From an uncultured Porphyromonadaceae bacterium (GTDB lineage: Bacteria; Bacteroidota; Bacteroidia; Bacteroidales; Muribaculaceae), in assembly GCA_947176285.1 (NCBI GenBank), contig CAMWQF010000020.1:1-18521 (forward strand): 18,521 bases of DNA, written 5' to 3'. Below, in pieces: positions 1-7,798 of this stretch. Under the pieces are notes generated by a model, which made no database searches, had not been told where the DNA came from, and saw only the letters and a list, made by a program, of their open reading frames with translations. Within the stretch, counting starts at the first letter, position 1; every line of letters starts with the position of its first letter. A program made the position numbers and the translations under genes.

Positions 1-1415
1 CCGCTTACCAAAGCGGATCCTGCTGATAGCCCAAGTATAGCAATAAACATATTAGCGCCAAGATTATTCAAAATCCATAGTGCAGAAGACGGAATGTGTC
101 CGAAAGATGGTCGGCGCGAACGAAGCCATCCGAGGAATAGTCCCGAAAATAACGCTCCTACACTTGTGCCTAATGCCATTGGAATGCCATGAATTTTGAT
201 AGAGATGGCTCCTACGATACATCCAAGTGCAATTCCTAAACCTAGGAATACCATGTCTGTGGCGTTTGTGTCTCGGTCTGCATACCCCAGGTGAGCAGCA
301 GCCGCTTCCACATCGCATGGCCAACCTATAAGAGTCACGATATCCCCACCACAAAGCTCTGTGTTGTTTTTGATAGGGATGGATAGTCCGTTTCTCTTTA
401 AAGATGCTATGGCTACGCGGTCCATGAATTCCTGTGAAAACAACTGACCAAGTGTCATTTGATCCACATCCTTTGATGCTATTGTGACGGGAGTGCGTTC
501 GGCTCCGAAATTAAGAAGTTCATGGTCTGCTATTTCCGGACCCGGAGGCTGAGGAAGGGCTGTCATTTCCTCTGAACGTCCGCCAAGAACTATATGGTCT
601 CCATGTGATATTCTGACATCAGGAGATGGATCTGTAATTATCCCTGAAATTCTGGCTCTTACAAACACAACCCTTACATTCATAGCCTTATAACGCTCTC
701 TTATTTCAGCCGGAGAACGGGGAATGTCGAAAAAAGAATCAGTTGCTTCGTATGCTCTATATACTACCGGACGACGAGCCGGAATCATTCCCGGAGCAAG
801 CGGAGTGTCTCCACCTTCAAGTGCTTGCTCGATATCAGCAATATCTGCTTGAACTTTCTTTAAGCCTCCTATCATTTTGGGAGTTATTGAAGATAGGAAC
901 CAAGCCGTAAAGACAGTGCCAAGCACATAGGTGGCAGCATAGCATGCAGGTATTAGTTTCAATATATGTTCCCGTTCGGATTCTGCTAAAGGAAGTCCTT
1001 TTACTGTATCTGAAAGAAGACCTAATGATGCAGAGGAATTTTGAGACCCGGCATAAAGACCGGCTGCAACACCCTTGCTATAACCAAGGAGTTCTGCCGC
1101 CAATACCACCACGCCTGCACTGACAATTGCTGCAACAGCAGCAAAAGCCACAATCTTTACTCCATTGCCTTTGAAAGCGCGGAAAAATTGAGGTCCTACT
1201 CCATATCCAACAGAGAACAGAAACAGAAGGAAGAAGATATTTTTTGCTAAGTCCGGTATGGAGATGTCAAGTTGTCCAATTATGACACCGACTATTAAGG
1301 TTGCGGCTATAGATCCAAGAGAGAAGGAGCCGAGTTTAACTTTCCCGAGCAAGAAACCGAGTCCTAGAGTCAGGAAAAGAGGTATGAGTGGGTGGGATTG
1401 TAAGAATGTTATCAT
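1..1415 (-). CDS. aspT: AspT-type aspartate:alanine antiporter (C-terminus beyond the left edge)
   Basis: This is an inner-membrane antiporter of the AspT/YidE/YbjL family, which in characterised members exchanges aspartate for alanine. My translation from the ATG at 1415 is open for 471 codons to the window edge; family members have about 540-560 residues, so the last 70-90 are missing. Order: hydrophobic half (about residues 8-175) with the family motif VGPQFF near residue 73, two RCK_C/TrkA-C-like cytosolic domains (about 213-290 and 295-375; note ISHGDHIVLGG and LCGGDIVTLIG), then the start of the second membrane half from about 388. The VGPQFF wording fits the AspT subtype better than YidE (VGPGFF), from memory. 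It follows the APA antiporter on the same strand after a 73-nt gap of short repeats. AspT genes commonly sit beside aspartate 4-decarboxylase (aspD), which could lie just left of the window. Family call is firm, substrate is inferred. Confidence 0.85.
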   Translation of the reverse strand, partial: MITFLQSHPLIPLFLTLGLGFLLGKVKLGSFSLGSIAATLIVGVIIGQLDISIPDLAKNIFFLLFLFSVGYGVGPQFFRAFKGNGVKIVAFAAVAAIVSAGVVVLAAELLGYSKGVAAGLYAGSQNSSASLGLLSDTVKGLPLAESEREHILKLIPACYAATYVLGTVFTAWFLSSITPKMIGGLKKVQADIADIEQALEGGDTPLAPGMIPARRPVVYRAYEATDSFFDIPRSPAEIRERYKAMNVRVVFVRARISGIITDPSPDVRISHGDHIVLGGRSEEMTALPQPPGPEIADHELLNFGAERTPVTIASKDVDQMTLGQLFSQEFMDRVAIASLKRNGLSIPIKNNTELCGGDIVTLIGWPCDVEAAAAHLGYADRDTNATDMVFLGLGIALGCIVGAISIKIHGIPMALGTSVGALFSGLFLGWLRSRRPSFGHIPSSALWILNNLGANMFIAILGLSAGSALVS

Positions 1416-1416
1416 T

Positions 1417-1451
1417 AAAGATCAAAGATAAAAGATTAGAGATAAAAGATA
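1417..1451. repeat. Tandem heptamer array, five copies of AAAGATA
   Basis: Five head-to-tail 7-nt units are seen: AAAGATC, AAAGATA, AAAGATT, AGAGATA, AAAGATA. The array ends one base from the aspT start codon (1413-1415), so on the minus-strand mRNA it would form the whole region just upstream of the start. The rest of the gap up to 1484 is AT-rich with looser echoes of the same unit (TAGATAA, AAGATAA). Confidence 0.8.
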
Positions 1452-1484
1452 AATATTATAGATAAATTATAGAAGAGTAAAGAT

Positions 1485-1505
1485 AAATTCAAAATTCAAA
1501 ATTAT
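1485..1505. repeat. Short heptamer repeat AAATTCA across the APA antiporter stop
   Basis: Two exact copies of AAATTCA (1485-1491, 1492-1498) are followed by a decayed third, AAATTAT. The repeat contains the stop codon of the upstream gene (1489-1491) and encodes its last residues (Asn-Phe-Glu-Phe-stop). Confidence 0.65.
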
Positions 1506-2889
1506 TGAAACGGGAGAAGAGGATAAATGCTGAAATAAGGGATGCTATGCAGAGGATAATGAAGAAGTATTTTTCTTTCGTCGTGAAGAGTGGTGTTCCA
1601 GGTGTCTCGCGTTCTTGGTGAGTCTTTATGTAGAATCCTGTGCCAAGAATATAGAAGATGGAGGTTAAAAACATGTTAAGAAGTCCACCGGAATATGCCA
1701 TCCAAATGCAAAAGAGGGTTGTGATGACCGCTATGGTCAAGATTTTCCAATTATCGGCTTTTTTTATTAGGAATAGTCCGGTGAATAAATATCCGGGAAT
1801 TATCATCAATCCTGTGATGTGAAGTGCTGCAAGATAGACATCATCTGCCATCACCACCATCAATAGAAACAAATCCATAACAATGCTTGATGCAAATAGC
1901 CCGAAAGTTGGCATATTGTGTTTATTGACTTTGCTAAATGCTTTTGGAAGTATCTTGACCAGTGATGCTTCGTAAGGAACCTGAGCCACAACGAGAGTCC
2001 AAGCAACCCAACCTCCAAGAAGAGAGATTATAACAGCGGCTATCACAAACCAATAAGCCCAGTCTCCGCAAGTTTCCTTTAATATATAAGCGATAGATGG
2101 GTCAGGAAGATTCGCAAGTTGAGCTCTTGACAAAAGTCCATAACTGAGAAGAGAAACAGCCATATAGAGAAATAGCGATATAAGGAATCCTGCAATCCCG
2201 GCTTTCCCGACATCAGAATTCTTTTTTGCACGTGCTGACATCATAACGGCTCCTTCTACACCGAAGAAGCAGAAAAGTGTGACCATCATAGTCTCTTTAA
2301 CTTGTTGCCAAGTTAATCCTACACTTGGAATATTTCCCCAAATATCTGCTCGAAAGAGATCTGCTTTGAAAAATATTACGAGGATGGTAATAATGAATAC
2401 CAACATCAATACTTTTATTGCAGCCAAAAGGTTATTGATAAATTTAGCAGTTCGAATGCCACGAGCCACAATAAAGAACATTATCCAAATGAGAATGGTG
2501 CCGAATAAGACTGTCTGCCAACTATGGTTTAGAAGTTGCGGGAAGAAGGCTCCGAAAGAATCGTTGAGCATGACGGCATAGGCCACATTTGAGAATGCAG
2601 TGCATAGCCAATAGCCCCATGCTATGTTGAAACCGGCGTAGCGTCCAAATCCGGCGAGTGCATACTGGTAGATGCCGGCATTGTATTGAGGATATTTATC
2701 ACTTAGCCATTTAAAGGCGAGAACGAGTGGCAATATACCCATTGCCGTCACCAGCCATGAGAGCAAAACAGCACCCGGATTGGCTACTGCAGCCATATTT
2801 TGCGGGAGATTGTAGATACCAACTCCCACCATAAGTCCGAATACGAGGGCGGTCAATCCCCAGAATCCGAGTTTTCCGCTTGATAGCAT
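1489..2889 (-). CDS. APC-superfamily basic amino acid/polyamine antiporter (APA family)
   Basis: A 466-residue inner-membrane transporter with about 12 hydrophobic segments. The N-terminus (LTALVFGLMVGVGIYNLPQN, then NPGAVLLSWLVTAMG) matches the APA family typified by ArcD, LysI and CadB-like arginine:ornithine and lysine:cadaverine exchangers. GVGIYNLP is the GxGI(F/Y) segment that lines the amino-acid site in this fold, and GFNIAWGYWLC is another family signature. The length is normal. The start at 2889 gives a natural N-terminus directly before the first membrane segment. Transcription leads into the AspT-type gene 73 nt downstream, which suggests an amino-acid exchange operon. The exact substrate (arginine/ornithine, glutamate/GABA or other) cannot be read from sequence. 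I see no good -7 box in the 90-nt divergent gap; TAGTATTG is the closest, with one mismatch. Confidence 0.85.
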   Translation of the reverse strand: MLSSGKLGFWGLTALVFGLMVGVGIYNLPQNMAAVANPGAVLLSWLVTAMGILPLVLAFKWLSDKYPQYNAGIYQYALAGFGRYAGFNIAWGYWLCTAFSNVAYAVMLNDSFGAFFPQLLNHSWQTVLFGTILIWIMFFIVARGIRTAKFINNLLAAIKVLMLVFIITILVIFFKADLFRADIWGNIPSVGLTWQQVKETMMVTLFCFFGVEGAVMMSARAKKNSDVGKAGIAGFLISLFLYMAVSLLSYGLLSRAQLANLPDPSIAYILKETCGDWAYWFVIAAVIISLLGGWVAWTLVVAQVPYEASLVKILPKAFSKVNKHNMPTFGLFASSIVMDLFLLMVVMADDVYLAALHITGLMIIPGYLFTGLFLIKKADNWKILTIAVITTLFCIWMAYSGGLLNMFLTSIFYILGTGFYIKTHQERETPGTPLFTTKEKYFFIILCIASLISAFILFSRFNNFEF

Positions 2890-2929
2890 AATTTATAATG
2901 GATTCGTTAAAATTTACAATACTATAACA

Positions 2930-2957
2930 AATGATTTCAAAAAAATCATTAATTTTG
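2930..2957 (+). promoter_or_regulatory. Candidate promoter of the DUF486 gene with an inverted repeat
   Basis: TAATTTTG at 2950-2957 matches the Bacteroidetes -7 box TAnnTTTG, 22 nt before the ATG at 2980. An inverted repeat, AATGATTT (2930-2937) and AAATCATT (2943-2950) with a 5-nt spacer, lies just upstream and overlaps the first base of the box. It could be an operator. No convincing -33 element is present about 20 nt upstream. The same 90-nt gap must also hold the promoter of the divergent APA antiporter. Confidence 0.55.
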
Positions 2958-2979
2958 CATTCAAAAATGAGAACAGAAA

Positions 2980-3363
2980 ATGAAATTAACTTTATTGACG
3001 ATAGGATTACTTATTATATCGAATGTCTTCATGACAATGGCATGGTATGGACATTTGAAGATGCAATCACTTGGATGGATAAAGAGTTGGCCTCTTTTTG
3101 CGGTAATTCTTCTCTCGTGGGGTATTGCATTGCTTGAATATTGCTTTATGATCCCTGCCAACAGAATGGGTTACGTAGAGAATGGAGGTCCTTTCTCAAT
3201 GATGCAGCTTAAAGTGGTGCAGGAAGTGATTACCTTGACTGTATTTACTATTATATCAGTATTTTTCTTGTCGGGAGAGAAGTTGCACTGGAATCATGTC
3301 GCAGCTTTTCTTTGCCTCGTTGGGGCTGTGTTTTTTGTGTTTATGCCTACAGGGAATAAATAA
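2980..3363 (+). CDS. DUF486 small membrane protein (drug/metabolite transporter-like)
   Basis: A 127-residue protein with four hydrophobic segments (about residues 4-22, 38-57, 80-97 and 106-122). The opening KLTLLTIGLLIISNVFMTMA, followed by WYGHLK and the loop with FMIPANRMGY, matches DUF486 (PF04342), a family distantly related to the four-helix half-units of DMT/EamA and SMR transporters. Family members are about 110-120 residues, so this is complete. No substrate is known for the family. It stands alone on the plus strand between two minus-strand units and ends in a hairpin that begins immediately after its stop codon. Orthologue recognition is firm; role is unknown. Confidence 0.85.
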   Translation: MKLTLLTIGLLIISNVFMTMAWYGHLKMQSLGWIKSWPLFAVILLSWGIALLEYCFMIPANRMGYVENGGPFSMMQLKVVQEVITLTVFTIISVFFLSGEKLHWNHVAAFLCLVGAVFFVFMPTGNK

Positions 3364-3384
3364 GGACGCACGAGTGGTGCGTCC
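3364..3384. terminator. Hairpin terminator between DUF486 gene and RND pump gene
   Basis: GGACGCAC (3364-3371) and GTGCGTCC (3377-3384) form a perfect 8-bp GC-rich stem with a 5-nt loop. The left arm begins at the base after the DUF486 stop. On the minus strand the stem is followed by TTATTTATT, so it probably ends the efflux operon. On the plus strand a weaker T-rich stretch (TTAATTTTG) follows after 7 nt. It likely works in both directions. Confidence 0.7.
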
Positions 3385-3409
3385 CAACCGGTTAATTTTG
3401 ATATCCCGA

Positions 3410-6400
3410 TTAGATAATATCAGAATTTGATTCTGCATTGGATGTTTTTTGGGCAGGAGCCGGGTCTTTGAATAGTCCTGAAAGGTATTTTTCATTTATC
3501 CTCTGCATAAATTCCCAGAAGTTGGGGACAAATAGAGTTCCGATGAAGGCATTCATCGCCATACCGAATACTACTGCAGTACCGAGTTCTATACGGCTGT
3601 TGGCTCCAGCGCCTGTGGCAAACATCATTGGCATAACACCGAATACAAATGCAAGAGCTGTCATCATGATTGGACGGAATCGGATCACTCCTGCATCATG
3701 AGCAGACTGTTTGATTGATTTTCCGCTCTTTCGGAAGTCCATTGCATACTCAACAATCAAAATCGCATTCTTTGCTGACATACCAATCAGCAATATCAAA
3801 CCAATCTGAGTGTATACGCTGATTGATTGCCTCATACATATACATCCGAGAATAGTACCGAGTATGGCTATCGGAGTAGCGAGAATCACTGCAATAGGGT
3901 CGGTCCAACTTTCATACTGTGCAGCAAGAACGAGAATCGTCATAATGATGGCGAATATGAATACGAATGAAATCGTAGTGCCGGATTGAGTTTCCTGATA
4001 TGCGATGCCGGTCCATGCGTAAGAGTAGTTCTTGCCAAGAGTTGATTTTACGAGTTGTTCCATAGCCTCAATTCCTTCAGAAGATGATACTCCTTTTTTC
4101 GGTGTGACAGTCACAGATGCCGACTGATACATGTTGTATCGGTTGACGGATGATTGTCCCATAACAGGTTCGATTGAAGTGAAAGAGGAGAACGGAACCA
4201 TCTCACCTTGTGAATTTCTTACAGACAGACGCAGAACATCGTTGATGTTGTCACGTGCTGCCTGGTCGCCTTGCATACGCACTTGAAAGACACGATCGAA
4301 TTCCACAAAGTCGTTCACGTAATTACCACCGAGGTAGCCGCTGAGAGTGTTGAAAATATCTGCCATAGCCAGACCTTGTGTCTTAGCCTTGTCGCGGTCG
4401 ATATTCAGCTGATATTGAGGCACGACTCCTTGATACATTGAAGTAAGAGACTCAAGACGTGGATCTTTTGCAACGCCTTCACGTAGCGCATCAATTGCCT
4501 TGAGCATTTCTGTCGGTCCAAGAGAGTTGATGTCTAGGAGATTCATCTCAAGACCAGATGACATTCCAAGACCCGGAATAGCCGGAGGATTTACGGAGAA
4601 GATCATAGCCCCTTGATATTTTGCTGAGATTTCATCTACTTTGGCAATGACCTTATCTACCGAACCTTTCTTGCCACGTTCTTTCCAAGGCTTCAGCATC
4701 ACCATCACTGTGCCTCCATTTGATGCCGCGCCTCCACCCATCATAGAGAATCCGGAAATTGTCATGACATCTTTCACTTCAGGAAGTTTCTGAATGTCAG
4801 CAGCAAGAGCATCTGTGATTTTTTCAGTTCTTTCAAGAGATGCACTTGTAGGGAGTTGAACGGAAGTCATGAAATATCCCATATCTTCAGAAGGAATGTA
4901 ACTGGTAGGCCATTTCACAAACCCCCAAAATGCGAGACCCGCTAACACGAGGAATACAATCAAGGATGCAGTAGCATGGTTGAGCATCCCTCCTACAGCC
5001 TTATTATAAAGATTTTCAACCTTAGCCCATCCGGCATTAAACCAGCGGTAGATAAAGAAGTTTGACTGCTTTCTTGGAGTGAGGAAAAGGGCGCAAAGAG
5101 CCGGAGTTAGGGTAAGTGCATTAAAACCGGAAAATGCTGTTGAAACTGCAATGGTCAGAGCGAATTGCTTATAAAGTTGTCCGGTGATTCCGGATACAAA
5201 AGCCGTAGGAATGAACACTGAAAGCAGCACAAGCACTTCGCCTACCACAGGCCCTGTAAGTTCTTGCATGGCTTTCGTTGCAGCCTGATGGCGAGTCATC
5301 TCGCCGGAGTCCACAAGTCGTGAACAGTCTTCCACCACTACTATCGCATCATCGACTACAATTGCAATAGCAAGCACAAGTCCGAAAAGAGAAAGAGTAT
5401 TGAGTGAGAATCCCATTATCTTCATGACGGCAAATGTGGCGATGAGAGATACCGGAATGGTAATCATTGGAATAACGACAGCACGCCAGTTCTGGAGGAA
5501 TATGAGAATTACGATCATCACGATGAGAGAGGTGAGGAGGAATGTCACGAACAGGTCATCTATTGACTCCTTGACATAGGTGGTTTGGTTCATGATGATG
5601 TTCAAGTGTACTCCTTCCGGAAGATATTCCTGAAGTCTGTTGAGTTCGGCTGTTACTGCTTTGGCAACGTCAAGAGCATTTGCTCCAGGCAATTGATTTA
5701 TGCCGATAGCGCAAGCCGGTTTCCCGTTGATTGTAGAGGTATTTGAATAACTTTCCGAGCCAAGGTCAATCTTAGCGACATCACGAAGTCTGAGCATATT
5801 GGTGCCGTCAGACTTAATGACTATATTCCCAAATTCTTCCGGAGTTGTCAGTCTGCCATGGCTCACAAGAGTATATTCAAAAGCATTGTTTTCATTTAGA
5901 GGTGGTTGACCGATAGATCCTGCGCTGACTTCCATATTCTGAGATTGGATTGCATTAGATATATCAGCAGGAGTCAAATCGCGAATACGAAGCGCTTCCG
6001 GGTCAAGCCAGATACGCATGCTGTATTCTCCACCTCCGAATGCCTGAACACCACCCACACCGTCGATTCGGCTAAGTGGGTTGACAAGATTGAGTTGGGC
6101 ATAATTGGTGAGATACAGAGCATCATATCTTTTTGTATCATCTGCGGTAAGGGCAACAAACATCAGTTGGTTGCTTGATTCCTTGTTGACGCTTACTCCT
6201 TGTTGGGCTACTTCGGAGGGGAGTGTAGAACTGATCATGGAGATACGGTTCTGAACTTCAACGGCAGCCTGGTCAAGGTCTGTGCCGTTTTCGAAAGTGA
6301 TAGTAAGGCTATAACTGCCGTCTGAACCGGAGTTACTGCTCATGTAGAGCATTCCCTCCACTCCATTTACCTGCTGCTCGATTGGAACTCCGACAGTTTG

Positions 6401-6577
6401 GGCAACTGTAGAAGCGGAAGCACCGGGATATGAAGCATTCACCATAACGGTAGGAGGAGTGATATCCGGATATTGTGCCACAGGGAGGGTGAAGTAGCAC
6501 ATGGCCCCGGCGAGCACCATCAGGACAGCAATGACGGTAGCAAAAATCGGACGATCTATGAAGAATTTTGAGAACAT
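3410..6577 (-). CDS. RND efflux pump, HAE1 family (AcrB/MexB-type inner-membrane transporter)
   Basis: A 1055-residue proton-driven pump, the inner-membrane component of a tripartite exporter for hydrophobic or amphiphilic compounds. The N-terminus (FFIDRPIFATVIAVLMVLAG, then PVAQYPDI and YPGAS) is typical HAE1. The proton-relay residues are present: the Asp pair D409-D410 in AIAIVVDDAIVVVED and K936 in GMSAKNAILIVEYA, equivalent to AcrB D407, D408 and K940. Two large periplasmic loops (about 35-340 and 565-870) separate the membrane blocks, as in the family, and the length is normal (about 1030-1060). It is last in the operon, 72 nt after the adaptor stop; that gap holds six tandem heptamers and a possible hairpin. 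Substrates cannot be inferred. No truncation or frameshift is visible. Confidence 0.96.
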   Translation of the reverse strand: MFSKFFIDRPIFATVIAVLMVLAGAMCYFTLPVAQYPDITPPTVMVNASYPGASASTVAQTVGVPIEQQVNGVEGMLYMSSNSGSDGSYSLTITFENGTDLDQAAVEVQNRISMISSTLPSEVAQQGVSVNKESSNQLMFVALTADDTKRYDALYLTNYAQLNLVNPLSRIDGVGGVQAFGGGEYSMRIWLDPEALRIRDLTPADISNAIQSQNMEVSAGSIGQPPLNENNAFEYTLVSHGRLTTPEEFGNIVIKSDGTNMLRLRDVAKIDLGSESYSNTSTINGKPACAIGINQLPGANALDVAKAVTAELNRLQEYLPEGVHLNIIMNQTTYVKESIDDLFVTFLLTSLIVMIVILIFLQNWRAVVIPMITIPVSLIATFAVMKIMGFSLNTLSLFGLVLAIAIVVDDAIVVVEDCSRLVDSGEMTRHQAATKAMQELTGPVVGEVLVLLSVFIPTAFVSGITGQLYKQFALTIAVSTAFSGFNALTLTPALCALFLTPRKQSNFFIYRWFNAGWAKVENLYNKAVGGMLNHATASLIVFLVLAGLAFWGFVKWPTSYIPSEDMGYFMTSVQLPTSASLERTEKITDALAADIQKLPEVKDVMTISGFSMMGGGAASNGGTVMVMLKPWKERGKKGSVDKVIAKVDEISAKYQGAMIFSVNPPAIPGLGMSSGLEMNLLDINSLGPTEMLKAIDALREGVAKDPRLESLTSMYQGVVPQYQLNIDRDKAKTQGLAMADIFNTLSGYLGGNYVNDFVEFDRVFQVRMQGDQAARDNINDVLRLSVRNSQGEMVPFSSFTSIEPVMGQSSVNRYNMYQSASVTVTPKKGVSSSEGIEAMEQLVKSTLGKNYSYAWTGIAYQETQSGTTISFVFIFAIIMTILVLAAQYESWTDPIAVILATPIAILGTILGCICMRQSISVYTQIGLILLIGMSAKNAILIVEYAMDFRKSGKSIKQSAHDAGVIRFRPIMMTALAFVFGVMPMMFATGAGANSRIELGTAVVFGMAMNAFIGTLFVPNFWEFMQRINEKYLSGLFKDPAPAQKTSNAESNSDII

Positions 6578-6586
6578 GGCTGTATT

Positions 6587-6628
6587 AATTTAGAATTTAG
6601 AATTGAGAATTTTGAATTTAGAATTAAG
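6587..6628. repeat. Tandem heptamer array, six copies of AATTTAG
   Basis: Six contiguous 7-nt units are seen: AATTTAG, AATTTAG, AATTGAG, AATTTTG, AATTTAG, AATTAAG. The array lies between the adaptor stop (6650) and the RND start (6577), ending 9 nt from the start codon. On the mRNA the unit reads CTAAATT. Confidence 0.85.
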
Positions 6629-6650
6629 AGAACCTCACATTCTAAACTTC
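6614..6650 (-). other. Possible intra-operon RNA hairpin before the RND gene
   Basis: GAATTTAGAAT (6614-6624, inside the heptamer array) is complementary to ATTCTAAACTTC (6639-6650) apart from one bulged base, giving an 11-bp stem with a 14-nt loop. The arm at 6639-6650 reaches the first base of the adaptor stop codon triplet on the map (6650-6652). It has few GC pairs, so its stability is uncertain. It could adjust the pump-to-adaptor ratio or mark an RNA processing site. Confidence 0.4.
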
Positions 6651-7768
6651 TATTTGGTGAGTTCCGGTTTGACGGTCATGCCATTGCGGACAGAGAGTAG
6701 GGCTTCGGTGACATAGCGGTCTGATGGATTGAGTCCTTCATTGACTACGCGGAGAGAGTCCTGATAGATTTCTCCGATCTTGATTGGTGTGTATACCACT
6801 TTGTCGGAATCATTTACTACATAAACATATTTGCCGAGTTGGTCGGTGCCTATAGATGAATCCTTAATCAATATGGCTTTTGGATTGACGCCATAAGGGA
6901 GTTCCACTGTGATATACATGCCGTCTTTCAATTCATTGTCGATATTAGTGATCGAACCTTTCAATTGGAGAGTACCTGTAGATGAGTTGATTGTCGGGGA
7001 TTGATAGGTGAGGTCGGCAGTGTAGGAGTGAGGAAGAGGTTGGGCGAATTTAATAGGAACATTTCTATAAAGATCATGAGACATTCCTCCGTTCTGTCCA
7101 ATCATCTCTTCATATTGAGCGTCTTCTATGTTGAAAACGGCAGTCATCTTTTTATTGTCGTAGATATGACTAAGATTTACCGGAGAACCTTCGCCGCTAA
7201 TATATTCACCTACATTTACCAAGTTTGAAGCCATATAGCCATCAATCGGAGCTTTGACGGTGCAATATGAAAGATTTAGGTTTGCCTGGCTAAGGACTGC
7301 CTCAGCATTTTTTACAGATGCAGCCGCCTGCTCCATATTAGCTTTAGCCTGAATCACTTCTATTTGAGAAACGGCATCGCTTTTCAGAGCTTCACTAAGA
7401 GCCTGATAGTTTTTAGTCGCATATTCAAGTTGACTTTTAGCAGTGGCAAGAGATGCTTGGGCTTGCTGCACAGCATCGCGGTATTTTGTAGATTCTATGG
7501 TGAAAAGAACTTGGCCTTTTTTAACATAACTGCCGCTTTTATAGTTGACTGCAAGGAGGGTGCCATTGACTCTTGCTACAATATCGGCATGATCGCTTGC
7601 TCCTAGGAGTCCGGGATAGGTCTTATGGAGAACTATAGAGTCTATGATAGGTGTGGCTACTGAAATTTCCGGTATTTCGGTTGTGGTGTCGTTCTTATCT
7701 GTTTTTTTGCAAGAAGAGGCAGAGATAAGGATACAAGTGGCAGATAGTATTAGATAACGGGCTTTCAT
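6650..7768 (-). CDS. RND membrane fusion (periplasmic adaptor) lipoprotein, AcrA type
   Basis: A 372-residue adaptor that links the RND pump to the outer-membrane channel in the periplasm. Residues 1-20 form a lipoprotein signal (LILSATCILISASSC) with the acylated Cys at 20, so it should be anchored to a membrane by lipid. Next come a lipoyl half-motif (about 60-95: ADIVARVNGTLLAVNYKSGSYVKKGQ, given here by its key G and K residues), an Ala/Gln-rich coiled-coil hairpin (about 100-165), the second lipoyl half (CTVKAPIDGYMASNLVNVGE, about 168-190), and a beta-barrel and membrane-proximal part to the end. The length is normal for AcrA-type adaptors. It starts 21 nt after the channel gene's stop and precedes the pump gene, so the three subunits are in one operon. 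Confidence 0.95.
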   Translation of the reverse strand: MKARYLILSATCILISASSCKKTDKNDTTTEIPEISVATPIIDSIVLHKTYPGLLGASDHADIVARVNGTLLAVNYKSGSYVKKGQVLFTIESTKYRDAVQQAQASLATAKSQLEYATKNYQALSEALKSDAVSQIEVIQAKANMEQAAASVKNAEAVLSQANLNLSYCTVKAPIDGYMASNLVNVGEYISGEGSPVNLSHIYDNKKMTAVFNIEDAQYEEMIGQNGGMSHDLYRNVPIKFAQPLPHSYTADLTYQSPTINSSTGTLQLKGSITNIDNELKDGMYITVELPYGVNPKAILIKDSSIGTDQLGKYVYVVNDSDKVVYTPIKIGEIYQDSLRVVNEGLNPSDRYVTEALLSVRNGMTVKPELTK

Positions 7769-7777
7769 GGTATTTTA

Positions 7778-7798
7778 AATTTAGAATTTTTAATTAAC
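7778..7798. repeat. Short AATTTAG-family repeat across the channel gene stop
   Basis: Three contiguous 7-nt units, AATTTAG, AATTTTT and AATTAAC, occupy the channel-adaptor gap and run through the channel stop codon (7790-7792). They belong to the same family as the 42-nt array at 6587-6628. Only the first unit is exact, so the call is moderate on its own. Confidence 0.5.

Noticed and set aside
1417..1451. CRISPR array
   Set aside because: The units are 7 nt with no spacers, and no cas genes are present.
2931..3161. Two overlapping small frames (plus 2931-3137, minus 2961-3161) at the DUF486 start
   Set aside because: Both overlap the DUF486 gene, whose four-segment hydrophobic product matches a known family; neither alternative has recognisable features.
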